Assembly: GCA_002049455.2 (NCBI GenBank)
Contig: KV918860.1
Location: forward strand, 62,001-126,000
Direction of reading: 5' to 3'
DNA: 64,000 nt
Source: Porphyra umbilicalis
Lineage: Eukaryota > Rhodophyta > Bangiophyceae > Bangiales > Bangiaceae
Position 1 is the stretch's first letter; each line of letters opens with the position of its first letter. Shown in pieces: positions 43,201-53,351 of the stretch. The translations under genes were made by a program, and so were the position numbers. The notes under the pieces were generated by a model, which made no database searches, was not told where the DNA came from, and worked only from the letters and a program-made list of their open reading frames with translations.

Positions 43201-45127
43201 GCCGACGACCCCAACGACGTCTTTGTGCACATCCTCACCGCCACCGTGGAGTACCCGCCCCACCTATCCCCGGCCGCCGTGTCGTTGCTCACGGGGCTCC
43301 TCACGCGGCCGCTCGAGTCGCGCCTCGGCTGCGGGGCGGCCGGGTGGGCCGAGGTGCGCGCCCACCCGTTTTTCGACGCGGTCGACTGGGGGCTCGCCGC
43401 GCAGGCGGGGCTCGTCGACGGCAATATTTTTGCGTCCCTGCCGACGGGGGAGGAGTTTGGGGCGAGCCGCCTGCGCCACAAAAAGGCGGTGGCCCAGCAG
43501 CAGCGCCAGCGCCGGCGGGGCGCGCCCGTCGCCCCTTCGGCGGCAGCGGCGGCGGCGGCGTCAGCGGCGGCGGCGGCGGCGGCGGCGGCGACACCGTCGG
43601 CGGCGGCGCCGTCCGAGGCGGCATCATCGACGGCGGAGCCACTATCGTCGTCATCATCGGCGGCGGCGCCATCAACGGCGGCGACATCATCTGCCGCGCC
43701 ATCCACGGCGGTACCAGTGTCGTTGGCGCCACCACCGTCGTCGGGGTCGCCACCACCGTCGGCGGCACCGCTGGCGGTGATGCCATCCACGGCGGTGCCT
43801 GTGCCAGTGACGGTCATGACGCAGGCGCGTGGCGGGGCCGACGCGGCAGCCGACGATGGGTGGGATCGGCCGCCGGCGCTCTTGCCGCGCGCCGCGTCGT
43901 CGACCACGCGGGGCGCGACGGGCGCCGCCGGCGCCCCCGCTGCCCCTGCCGCCACCGGTCCGAGCCGCCGCCCGCGGCGGCGGTCAGACGCGGAGCGCCC
44001 CCCCCCCCCGCCGCCGCGGACGCGGACGCGCGCGGCGTCGGCGGCCATCAATCCCCCCATGACGATGGCCCCGCGTCGCCCGTATCCCTCTCCCCCGCAC
44101 ACACGTCGGCGCATACCGGCTACGCCGACGCTGAGGAGGGCGGCGGGTGGGGCAGCGACGGGGAGCAAGGCGCCACGCTCGCCGCCCACGCGGCCGACGT
44201 GGATCGGGCGCTCGAGCAGCTGGCGTTGGCGGGCGCGTCGGGGGGGGGCGCCCCCGCCCCATCGCCGGCCGGCGGCGGCGGTGGCGGCGGCGGCGGCGGG
44301 GGTGGGGGGCGGCGTGCCGCGCGGCCGCCTGGCGGCAGTGCCGCCGCCCGCGCGCGCCTCATCAGCGATCTTGCAAAGCCCCCACGGGACGCGGCCGCCG
44401 CCAACGCTTCCGGCATGGGCGGCGTCGCCGGCGTCAGCAGCCTCGTGAGCGAGGAGGAGGAGGCGGCCGCCGCCGCCGCCGCCGCCGCACGCAGCAGCAG
44501 CAGCGGCAGCGGCGGTAGCGGCGGCAGTGGCGACAGTGGCGGCAGCGGCGGCGAGCCGTCGGCGGCCGCCACGACCGACACGTCGTGCTCCTTCTTTGAG
44601 GTGTCCCCGCCCCTCGACGAGCGCACCCCGTCGACGGCGTCGACGGCCGCCCCGTCGACGGCGGGCGCGCGGACGCCCAACACGTGGCGTACGTGGAACA
44701 AGTGGGCGGGGGGCGCCAGCCCCCCGCGCCGCCCGCCGTCGCCGCCCGCGCCGCCGCCGCCGCCGCCGGGCGCGGGCGGCGCCGACCCCGCGGGCCCCCG
44801 CGCGCTGCTCGGCGCCGAACACGGGGCGGCGGCCGCGTCGTCGGGCGCCTCCCACGGCACGCTGCTGCTCGGCTACAGCTTTGTGCGGCGGGCGCCCAAG
44901 GAGGGCGGCGGCGGGCGGGCGCCCAAGGAGGGCGGCGCCCGCGAGGGGGGGGGCGCGACGGCGGCAGCCGCCGGCCGTCGGCGGCGGGGTCGGCGGTCGG
45001 CGGCCCGGCGCCGGCGTTTTTGGCGGCCGAGCAGGGGTCCGCGTGGAAGGGGGGGCAGCGCGGCCGCCTGACCGAGTCGCGGCCGGGGTACCTCGGGCGG
45101 CTGCCGAATCCAAACGAGTTGTGGTGA
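40261..45127 (+). CDS. PH-domain AGC-family Ser/Thr protein kinase
   Basis: A large gene in an extremely GC-rich frame. The PH domain is split by an acidic insert: CWAELRGSTLLFYLEAG near 41850, closing helix AADAGDWHDAML near 42320. The kinase domain spans ~42589-43390 with LGGGSSGSVFLV, AMKVI (ATP-site Lys), VVYRDLKLENILL, DFGLSK, activation loop TKTLCGTRHYCAPEA and DFWSLGVLAYELLCG. This is the AGC (AKT/S6K-like) pattern, so it should phosphorylate Ser/Thr downstream of phosphoinositide signals. A long Ala/Ser/Thr-rich linker follows, then a C-tail with LLLGYSFVRR (~44862), an S6K-type hydrophobic motif, ending NELW at TGA 45127. The recognisable protein changes frame at the poly-C run near 44000 and the poly-G run near 44945. 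ATG 40261 opens the frame, but 40261-41650 is Pro/Arg low complexity and the true start may be later. Confidence 0.75.
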
Positions 45128-45525
45128 GGTTTCTTTGTTTCTTGTTTTTCTTTTTTTTGACGCCCCGTGTGCCTCGTTGCTCTTTTTCCTATTTGCATCT
45201 ATTTTTCTTTCATCTCGTCTTGGCCTTGAAGTATACCGTTTTCTTCGCATGGCTGTCCCGGCCACGCCGTCCGTAGCTCGCGACGCGTGCGCGCGCCAGA
45301 CTCGGGGGTGCAGTTGCATCCCCCGTCCTCCTCCTTCCTCGGTGACGCGGTCCTCGCGCGACGCCGTGCAATGGCAACGGCATCGCCGCGGTCCTGTCGG
45401 GCACAAGAACCAAACTCCACTCTTGCCCCGACACAGGTGGAAACCCTCACCATGCGCAACGTGCGCAACGCCCATCAAACCCGCCTCTGTGCAGCAGCTC
45501 GACGCCCCCAGGCGTGTGCCGCACG
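45128..45525. other. convergent 3' region of the kinase and reductase genes
   Basis: T-rich stretch (tttctttgtttcttgttttt) right after the kinase stop, then more ordinary sequence. It serves as shared 3' flank of two convergent genes. No polyadenylation signal was identified with confidence. Confidence 0.5.
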
Positions 45526-46814
45526 TCACCAGCCTCCCTTCCCCGACCATTCAACGCGAGGCAATCCCCGCTCCTCCCAGCATCCCCCCCCCCCCCTCCC
45601 CAACCCGCAGTCACAGTTTGGCCGACACCCCACCCCCCCCGAGCCCTGCAACGTCGGCCGCAGCCAGCGCTCGCCGACCTCCACAACGACCTTGCCCGTG
45701 TTGGCGCCCCGAAAGAGCATCTCCAGCGCCCGCGGCGCGACGCGCACCCCCCCCGCACCATGTCGAGGCGCCCCCCAATTTTGCCCTCTGCGTGCCAGCG
45801 CACCAAGTCGGACCGCGCGGCCGCGTACTCGGCGGCGTAATCAAACACGATGAAGCCCTCCATGCGGGCGCTCTTGACGAGCAGCTGGATGTACTCGGCG
45901 GGCCCGCCCCCCGCCGCCCGCTCCCGCGCATTGTACTGGCTGATGGCGCCACAGAGGACGACGCGCCCGCGGCGGGCCAACACCCGCAGCGCCGCGTCGA
46001 GCAGCGGCCCGCCGACGTTGTCAAAGTAAATGTCAACGCCGGCGGGGCACGCCGCCGCGAGCGCCGACGTGAGCGCCGCCACAGACCCGCCGGCGGCCTT
46101 GTAGTCGACGACCGCGTCGACGCCGAGCGTATCGCGCACGTACGCGCACTTGGCGGGGCCGCCCGCGACGCCAACGACGCGGCAGCCGAGGACGTTTTTG
46201 GCAATGCCCGCGACGACCGAGCCCGTCGCGCCCGCGGCGGCCGACACGAGCACCGTCTCCCCGCGGCCGCCCGCCGGGAGGCCGACGCGGAGGAGGCCAA
46301 AGTAGGCCGTCAGCCCCGTCATGCCGAGCGCGCCGAGCGCGAGCGCGGGGGACAGGTGGCGGGGGAGCCACGACAGCGACTCCACATCGCTGACCGCCGC
46401 CGCCGCAAACTCGCACATGCCAAACGTGCCGGACACGAGATCGCCGACCGCCGGGATGGCCGCGCCGCCGCCGTCGTCAGAGGCGGCCGCCGCCGCCGCC
46501 GCCGGGTGGACGGCGAGGACCTCCCCAATGGCGCCCGCGCGCATGACCGCCCCGAGTTTGACGGGCGGGATGTAGCTCCGCGCCGCAGACATCCACCCAC
46601 GCATCGCGGGGTCAACGGATAGGTAGAGGACGCGCACGAGCAGCGGCGCGGCGGGGGAGGGGGACGGCAGAGGGGCGGCCGCGTCCACGACCAAGTCGCG
46701 GCCGTGGCGGATGGGGCCGACCGGCCGGCGGCGGAGGAGGACGACCGACTGGGTGGGGGGGAGGGTCAGCCCGGGCGGGAGCACCAGGGGGGGGTCCGCC
46801 GCCGATGGCGCCAT
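45526..46814 (-). CDS. MDR-family NAD(P)H-dependent alkenal/quinone double-bond reductase
   Basis: Minus-strand ATG 46814. Zinc-free medium-chain reductase related to prostaglandin reductase / alkenal double-bond reductase: VDPAMRGWMSAARSYIPPV, GMTGLTAYFGLLRVG, the nucleotide-binding VSAAAGATGSVVAGIAK, VVDYKAAGG, GVDIYFDNVGG, VVLCGAISQYN and MEGFIVFDYAAEYA. Such enzymes reduce alpha,beta-unsaturated carbonyls with NADPH in detoxification of lipid peroxidation products. After RLDMVRGG the family sequence (APRALEMLFRGANTGKVVVEV) continues in another frame; the switch is at the C8 run 45747-45754. With it, the protein ends at 45526, with ~50 residues beyond the usual family end. The upstream region is strongly C/T-rich on the coding strand. 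Convergent with the kinase gene. Confidence 0.8.
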
Positions 46815-47704
46815 GGCGGGGGGGGGGCGCGAGGTGCTCAAACCGGGAAAGTGGGCGGGGCGGTGGGGTAGGGGAGGACGGGCGTGAGGGATGATAGGGG
46901 GAGAAAGGGAGAGAAGGACGACAGGAGGTGGAAAGAGGTATGTATAAAGGGTGATGGGAGGTGTAAGGGGGTGAAGGACGATAGGAGGTGGAGGTGATGG
47001 AGGGATGACGAGCGGGGGGTATGCGAGCTGCGTTTGTCCGCTCGTGCGGGGGCGCCACTCCAACCCTACTGGCAGCGGGGTGGAATTCCATGTCACCACA
47101 TGTCAGATCCGCCCTTTGGTTGCTGGCCCCCACCGCAGCGGACGCGGCTCGTGCCGCGCGGGTCTCTGCCGTTTGGTTCGCGCCCACCCCGCACTCTACA
47201 CACGCGCCCGCGCGTCACCCGCCCCGACATAAAGGCACACACAGACACTTTCCCCCCGGCCACCCCCCCGACGCTCACCCCGTGGTCCCCGTCCCGGCCG
47301 CATCCGCAAGCGGTGGCGGTCTGGCGGTCCCGACCCGCGCCACGCGGTCGCAACGCGTGCCACCGGGCGTAGGTGCCGGCCACTGCCCCCCCGCCCCATG
47401 CGGCAGTCGCGCCGACGTCGCCCCCCCCCCCCGCGCCGACCCGCCCCCCGCGCACGAGCCGCCGCCGCCGACCGACGATGCGCAGCGGCGCACAGCGGCT
47501 CTGCCGACAATGGCGGCGGCCGCCGCGAGGCGGGCTGACATTGGGTGGCCCCCGCCCACTCCCCAAACCGACCGCCGTGCCGCCGTGGTCGCCGACGCAG
47601 CGTCCGCCCAGAGCCTCTTGCCTCCCACCAATCACACACCAACGTCCTACACCGTCCGCCCAACCGCCCCCCTCCCCCCCCCCCCCGCCCCGACCGCCCG
47701 CCCC
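46815..47704. other. intergenic, reductase promoter side, no gene
   Basis: The first ~200 bp (minus sense) consist of pyrimidine-rich segments with a repeated cacctcctrtcgtccttc unit, probably the reductase 5' region. The rest is GC-rich with antisense open frames on both strands that lack domains. Nothing supported. Confidence 0.4.
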
Positions 47705-48227
47705 TCACTCCTCCACGTCCATAATCCTGGGCACCCGAAAGCGGTCATCCTCCAACGACGGCGCTTCGGCGAGCAGCTCCTCATTGGCCGGAAACGTCAC
47801 CGCCACGTCCGGGCGTAGCCAGGTGCTGTCGACCACCCCTCCCGAAGCGTCCTCCCCCCCGCTCCCCCCCCCCCCGCCGCCGCCGTCGTCGCCACCGCCG
47901 TCGCCTCTGCCGCTGCCGCCTCCACGTCTGACACGTCCGCGTCGCCGACCTGCTGCACAAATGCGAGCATCTCCCCAAAGACGCCGACCATATCCGCCGC
48001 CTCTGCGTCGGTGAGGCGGAGGTGCGCGAGGCGGGCGACCCACTGCACCGTTTCGGGGGTGACGGTTTGGGAGGGGGGCGGGGGGGGGGGGCGCCGCCCC
48101 CGCCGCCGGCCGCCGCCGTGGCGACGAGCCGCCGCCGCCGCAGTGGTGGCGGACGGCGCGTGGTGGCGGGGATGGGGACCCGCGCGAGGCGCGGGAGGCA
48201 CCGTGCAAGAGCAGGGACAAACGCCAT
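47705..48227 (-). CDS. gatC: Glu-tRNA(Gln) amidotransferase subunit C, organelle type
   Basis: Minus-strand ATG 48227 opens an Arg/Ala-rich, acid-poor presequence (MAFVPALARCLPRLARVP) typical of plastid or mitochondrial transit peptides. The mature part then has VTPETVQWVARLAHLRLTD and FGEMLAFVQQV, the first GatC helices. The conserved end is DSTWLRPDVAVTF, EELLAEAPS and FRVPRIMDVEE, stopping at 47705. The three parts lie in two alternating frames, with switches at G/C homopolymers near 48085 and 47860. The linker between helix region and C-terminal part is Ala/Gly-rich. GatC stabilises the GatAB complex that converts Glu-tRNA(Gln) to Gln-tRNA(Gln) in organelles. Length with the presequence is ~174 aa, long for GatC but usual for a targeted form. 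Confidence 0.75.
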
Positions 48228-48661
48228 GCTTTTGTGCGCGGCAGCGTCGTTGGAACGGGTGCAAGCGCAAGGGGAGGGCGGGGGGGGAGGGAGCGACGAC
48301 CGTGCGCGGTGGCGTCGCAGTGGTGCGGTGCGGACGCGCGGCTCGGCGATGATGGCGTCACCGGGTGGAGATTTGGCGCGGACCAACTTTAATCTTGTAG
48401 CACCCCTGCAGACCGCGCGGTCTCTGACCCACCGACACCGCGGTCGGCTCGTCATTGCTGTCTCGAAGTGCGCGGCGCGATCGCCGCGGCGCCGCCGTCA
48501 TGCCCGCTGCGGTGCCCCCTCGGTGACGCCGCCCCCCCCCACCCCCTGCCGCATCAACTTCCTCCTCCCTCCCCCCCAAGCGTGCTCTCGCCCATCCCCC
48601 CCCTTCTACGACCCAACCCCCCCCGGTCACTGCCGCCGCCCGACCCGCCCGCGCCCCCACG
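48228..48661. promoter_or_regulatory. divergent intergenic region between gatC and the PAC1-like gene
   Basis: 434 bp separate the two divergent start codons, so both promoters must lie here. C-rich and poly-C tracts precede the PAC1-like ATG (ccccggtcactgccgcccga). No TATA-like box or known operator was recognised. Confidence 0.4.
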
Positions 48662-49867
48662 ATGGACGCCTTCACCCGCGCCGTCGACCCGACGCTCTTT
48701 GCCTCCCGCGCCTACGACGATGCGGACCACGACCTCGACGCGGCGGCGGCGGCCGCCGCGGCGGCGCCCATCACCCTGTGCCCACCCCCTGGGGGGGTGG
48801 CGGGGGGGGTGCCACCCCCCTCCCGCCAGCCCCCCTTCCTCCTCGTCGCGTCGGGGGCGGTAGGGGAGGCAGCCGCCGCCGCCGCCGCGCGGGCGGGGCC
48901 AGCGGCGGCGCGGGTGGCGGCGGCGGCGGCGGCAGCGGCAGCCGCCGCTGGCGCCGGTGCTGGCGCCGCTGGCGCCGCTGGCATGGACACGGGCGGCGCC
49001 GACACGGGGGCGTCGCCGCCGGCAGTGGGCGGATCCGCGGCGCTCGTCGGCACCCTCACGTCACCGGGCTTGCCGCCGCTGGGCTTGTATCGGCTCGCCG
49101 GCGGCGGTGGGGGCATGCTCCTCCTCGGGGGGGGGGCGTCTCGGACAACCGCGCCGCGGGCGTGGCGGCGTGGGTGGTCGGGGAGCTCCAGCCGGCGCGC
49201 GTGGTCGTCATGACGGGGATGCCCCGGTATCAGTTCCAGGGGGAGAGCCCAGAGGTACGTTGGGGGGGGAGCGGGGGATCGAGGTTGGGGGGGGGGTGCG
49301 GGCGGGCGGCTGAGCGGTGGGCGTTTGCGGGGAGGGACGGGGCAAGGGACTTTCGGCGCCGCGACTAACCCCTGCCGCCGCCCTCGCTTGCCAAGTGTGT
49401 GCCACGCTGCGCGCCTGCCGCCCGCCCATGGACTGCCGTGGTCCGACACCCCCCCTCCCCCCCCCCCCCCCCCCCGACCACGCGCCGCGTCGCCCCGACC
49501 ACAGGAGCTCGACGCCAACCCCGCGCTGTCCCTGCGGGTGTTTCACACGTCCCCCCCCCCCCCCCCCCCCCAACGGCGCCCCCCCTCGCCCCCCCCCCCT
49601 CCCCGCGTCGACCTTCCTCACCTCCCTCCCCGCCGCGCTGCTGTCGGCGTGCCTCTTCACCGCCCCGGCGCCGACGCCCGCCACCGCCTACGTGGCGGTC
49701 CTGGACGGGGGGGGTGTTGTTGCCGCCGACGTGCTGCGCATGGCCGCGGCGGTCGCGGGGGATTTGCGGGGGGGGGGGGGGGGGGATGGGCCAAGGTTGC
49801 CAAACGCACCGCCGCGGCGGCGGCGCGGGAGGTGGGTGACGCGGCCAAGGCGTCCATCTTTTTGTAG
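48662..49867 (+). CDS. PAC1/PSMG1-like proteasome assembly chaperone, one intron
   Basis: ATG 48662 (MDAFTRAVDPTLFASRAYD). Segments follow the order of PSMG1/PAC1: PPFLLVASGAVGEA (first strand), LPPLGLYRLAGGG, then NRAAGVAAWVVGELQPARVV and VMTGMPRYQF. A GT-AG intron at 49255-49504 (donor gaggtacgt, acceptor gaccacag) joins SPE to ELDANPALSLRVFHTS. Then come ASTFLTSLPAALLSACLFTA, matching the LPAALLSYC region of PSMG1, TAYVAVLDGGGVVAADVLRM, and the end AKASIFL at TAG 49867. Frame changes occur at G or C runs near 49130, 49560 and 49775. PAC1 with PAC2 guides assembly of the proteasome alpha ring. The assignment rests on pattern of hydrophobic blocks and the C-terminal match, so moderate confidence. 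Confidence 0.5.
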
Positions 49868-50625
49868 GTGGGGGGGGGGGGGGGGGGGGGCTGCGTCTGG
49901 GCGGGCCCGTGGGCGTGGTGCCAACGAGGCGGGCGAGCGGGGGGGGGGCACGCGGGTCGGGTGGTGGGCAGAGGTGGAAGCACAATGCGTGGGCGATGGC
50001 GCGGGCCACGCGACCCGCGCAGCCGTGTGGCGGCCACGCCGCCGCGCGTCGCGCTGGGGTGCGTGGCGCGTCTGTCAGCGAGGCACACAAGAAAGGCCTC
50101 ACCATGGTGGAAACACTGGGGAAAGAGAGGCCGGCGCGACACGACGCTGCGCTGTGCCGCGCCGCGCCGCGCCCGGCATCCGTCGCCGCGCCCCGTGCCC
50201 AGTTCGGCAATCCGCTTGGTTGTTGTCACGGGAGGATGCCTGAAGTCTGTCTCACTCCAGTAGTCCTCTGAAAACCGCACTTTTTTTGGAGAGACCAGAA
50301 CTCCGCTGCTACGACCGCCAATGAAAAGCAGCCTTCACATAACGCATAGAGACCCCCCAAACCTTTTTGCTGCAAGAAATGGTACGCATTCTTCTGGAGG
50401 AAGCCCTCCAACGGCACTCCTATGTCGGAAAGATACGGCTCAGACCAGGGTTGTCAGCGTTTGGTTTGGTTTACCTTCCTCTCCGCCTCGTTCATCTCCA
50501 CTACGTACCAGTGGCCCTCTTTGTTGTTTTTCTTCCCCGCATTTTGGTCTGTCTCACCCTCGGCCCGACTCAAGGGCGTCTTGCCCAAGCACCGTGGTGG
50601 TGCCGCGTGGCCGCCCGCTGCCGCC
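49868..50625. other. intergenic between PAC1-like and UFL1-like genes
   Basis: GC-rich with poly-G near 49870-49890, then an AT-richer patch at about 50230-50480. The last ~120 bp before ATG 50626 are pyrimidine-rich. No gene is supported. Confidence 0.4.
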
Positions 50626-51821
50626 ATGGACGCCTCAGTCGCTGCCCTGCGGGCGGCGCTCGAAGCTGCTCAAGACCCCCCCTGCCCCCCCTGCCCCCCT
50701 GCCCCCCCTGTCCCCTCATCCCAGGCGAGCGCGGGTCCCACTGGCCCCCCCCGCCCTCCACCGGGGACCGCCCCCGCATCTCCACAGCGACCGCCCTGTC
50801 CCTCCTCGCGCACCTGACCACCACCCGGCGCCTCCCCCGGCTAACGCCCACCATTGCCCGCGACGCGCTCTACACGCCCGACGGCCTCGCGGCCGCCGTG
50901 ACGGCGGCGGCCACTGCCGCCCGCCGGGCGGGCGTGGCGGGCCTCGCGGCGGCCGTCGGCGTTGACGCGGGCGCGGTTGCGGCAGCGGTGCCCGCCGCGC
51001 TCGCAGCGTCGCGGGGAACCCTCCTCCCCGGCCGCGGGGGAGACGTGTTGTCCGCCGCCGCCATGGCCGACGCGGTCGCCGACGCGGCGACGGCCGTCGA
51101 CGGCGCCGCCGACGGCGAGGCGACCGGCGCGTCGCTCGCCGCCGACGGCGAGGCGACCGGCGCGTCGCTCGCCGCCGTCGCCAATGTGCCCGCCGCCGCC
51201 CTTGACGATGCGCGCACCGTGGCGCTGGCGGCGGGCGGGGGGCGCCTCGGCGGCGCGGGAGGCACCTACCGCTTCGCCGGCGGCGTCATGACGAGCGGCG
51301 CCTGGGCGGGGCGGCACGCCGCCGCCGCCCGCGGCGCCCTGCGCGGCGTTGCCACACCGACGGGTCTGCGCGCGGTGGCGGCTGCCGTGCGTGTGCTGCC
51401 GCGGACGGTAACCGCCGCCGCGGCGGCGGCACCCTGTCCTAAAGGCCAGGGAATACGCCTAAAGTCTTTAGTTGCAAATCACAAAAACAAGGACCGGGGC
51501 GGGTCGGTGCGCCCGCGGGCCTGGACAACCACCGGCAGGCGCCACGGGCGGCCGTTGGGCCCGCGGGCGTCGTCCCCCCGCGCCACCTGGGATCGCCCTC
51601 CCCGATACGACCTGCCGACCCCCTCCCTCACAGGCCGCCGTTTGCCTCCCCCTCCCCAGCCAACCCCCAGCCAACCCCCCAGCCCCCCCCACCGCCCCAG
51701 TGCGCTCCACGACCGCCGCCCAATTCTGGTGGTCATAGTAAACCGACACGATGGTCAAGCCCGGCACGGCTTCAAGCTCCGACCGCAACTCCCCGGCCGC
51801 GTACACGTGGTAGTAGCGTAG
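50626..51821 (+). CDS. N-terminal part of a UFL1-like UFM1-protein ligase, truncated
   Basis: ATG 50626 in a good context (gccgccATGGAC). MDASVAALRAALEAAQ is followed, after a frame change in C runs at ~50680-50712, by ALSLLAHLTTTRRLPRLT, LYTPDGLAAAVTAAA and GLAAAVGVDAGAVAAAV. Further on come YRFAGGVMTSGAWAGRHAAA and RGALRGVATPTGLRAV. These follow human UFL1 in order ([20 protein letters not shown], and later [20 protein letters not shown] then TRPTAV). UFL1 is the E3-like ligase for UFM1 at the ER. A 33-bp in-frame duplication (GEATGASLAAD) lies at ~51115-51180. Similarity stops near 51435 at an abrupt AT-richer patch. The remaining ~500 residues of a normal UFL1 are absent, and the frame to 51821 is antisense to the next gene. 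Truncation, splicing or misassembly are all possible. Confidence 0.5.
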
Positions 51822-53170
51822 GAGGATCGCGTCCGCGTCGCCCGCGGCGGTGGGGGGGGTCGCCGCGCGGGGGGGGGGGGGGGCGCCTTCGCCCGCGCGC
51901 AGCCCGCACCCGACCCGACTAGCGCCGCTGGCGTGGCGCCGCGCGCGGCACCGCGCGCGGCGCCGCCCACGCCGGCGGCGGCGACAGCCGCGCCGGCGGC
52001 CCCGTCGGTCGGGCCTGCGCCGCCCGCCCCTTCCCCACCCCGACGGCGGTCCTTGGCACGCCGGCCGCGCGCTTTCCCTCCCCCCCGACCTCTACTTTTG
52101 GTCGGGGAACCCCCTCCCCGCTCCCCGTGTGCGCGCGCTGCAGGTGCCACGGCACGAGCACGTCGGCCGCACCAAACCGTCGCGCCGCCACCGTGGGGCC
52201 GGCCGCCAAGTCCAGGCGCGGCGCGGGTGCCGCAGTGCTGTCGCCGCCGCCGTCGCCGCCGCCGCCGCCGCCGCCGCCACCGCCGCCGCCGTGCCACCCC
52301 GCCAGTCGTGGTACCGGCGCTCGTGGCGGGTCCGCCACGGCCGGCACCCCATTGGCAGTGGGAGCGCCCCCCCCCCCCCCCGCTACGGCCGCCGCCGGTG
52401 CCGCCGCCGCCGCCGCTGGATCCTCCCGCTTCATCGCCCACACGGTCAGCAGCGCGCGGCCGCCCGGGCGCAGCACCCCCCCCACCGCCGCCCACGCGCG
52501 CACCCGCCGCGCGCGCGTCGCCAGGTGGTGCACGACCGCCACGCAGACGGCGCCGTCAAAGGCGGCGGCGCGGAGGGGCAGCGCGAGCACGTCCCCGCGG
52601 GTGACGGAGCCCGCCGCGCCGGGGCGGGCGGCGGCAATGGCCGCCAGGCCCGCGCACGGCTCGGCGCCCAGCCACGCAATGCCCCCGCCGGCGACAGAGG
52701 CGGCGGCGGCGCCGCCGCCGCCGCCGCCGCGGTGGCTGGTGGTAACGGCTGGCGGCGGTGGCGGCGGCGGTGGCGGCAGGGGTGGCGGCGCGTACTTGCC
52801 ATTCCCACACCCAATGTCCGCGACGAGCGCGCCGGGGGGGAAGGCGGCGAGGAAGGACGCGACGGCCGGCCACGGCGCGTAGCGAGTCGCCGAAAAGTGC
52901 GACGCGATGGCCGTGTAGACGGCCGACACGTGCGTCGCTTCGAGCGCCGCCGCCGCCGCGTCGCTGTCGGGCAGGGGGGGGGCGGCGGGGGGGGGGTGGC
53001 GGCGGGGGGGGGGGGTGAACCGCGGGCGGGGGCGCCCGCTGGCGGTGAGGGGGGAACGCTGCGCCGACGGCGGCGGGTGGGGGAGACGGCGCGGCTGCCG
53101 GCGGCGGGGCGGTCGGGGCGCCCCCACCGCCCGTGGCGGCAGGGGCGGAGAGGGGTATAGCACCCCTCAT
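51468..53170 (-). CDS. TRM9/ALKBH8-type tRNA wobble-uridine methyltransferase
   Basis: Minus strand. After a low-complexity Pro/Ala N terminus: ATHVSAVYTAIASHFSATRY, PWPAVASFLAAFPPGALV, motif I VADIGCGNGKY, GDVLALPLRAAAFDG, VAVVHHLATRARRVRAW, GGVLRPGGRALLTVWAM, then DVLVPWHLQ and the family end LLRYYHVYAAGELRSEL and VSVYYDHQNWAAVVERT. This is the SAM-dependent methyltransferase that completes mcm5U at tRNA position 34 with TRM112. Gly/Ala-rich inserts follow motif I and precede DVLVPWHLQ. Frame changes occur at homopolymers near 52990 and 51850. The start is ATG 53170 or a nearby codon. The conserved part ends near 51690, and its frame runs on to 51468 antisense to the UFL1-like frame. Tandem, 180 bp downstream of the next gene. 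Confidence 0.75.
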
Positions 53171-53351
53171 GGTGGGGGGGGGGGCGGCCACGGGAGGGGA
53201 GGAGGGGAAAACGTGGGGGGCGACCGCCTGCGTCACGGTCGTCGATGGGGCGACGGGGGGGGGGGCGGCGATCACAAGACGGGCGGGCCGTAGTGGGGTC
53301 GGGGGGGGCGCCCGATGCCCGCCTCGGCGACAACGAGGACGACGCGGCGCG

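Noticed and set aside
43092-45113. 673-codon minus-strand frame opposite the kinase gene
   Set aside because: It is antisense to the kinase C-terminal part and exists because G/C-rich codons leave no stops; Arg/Pro/Ala-rich with no domain.
45135-46622. 495-codon plus-strand frame over the reductase
   Set aside because: Antisense to a clearly conserved MDR reductase; no domain of its own.
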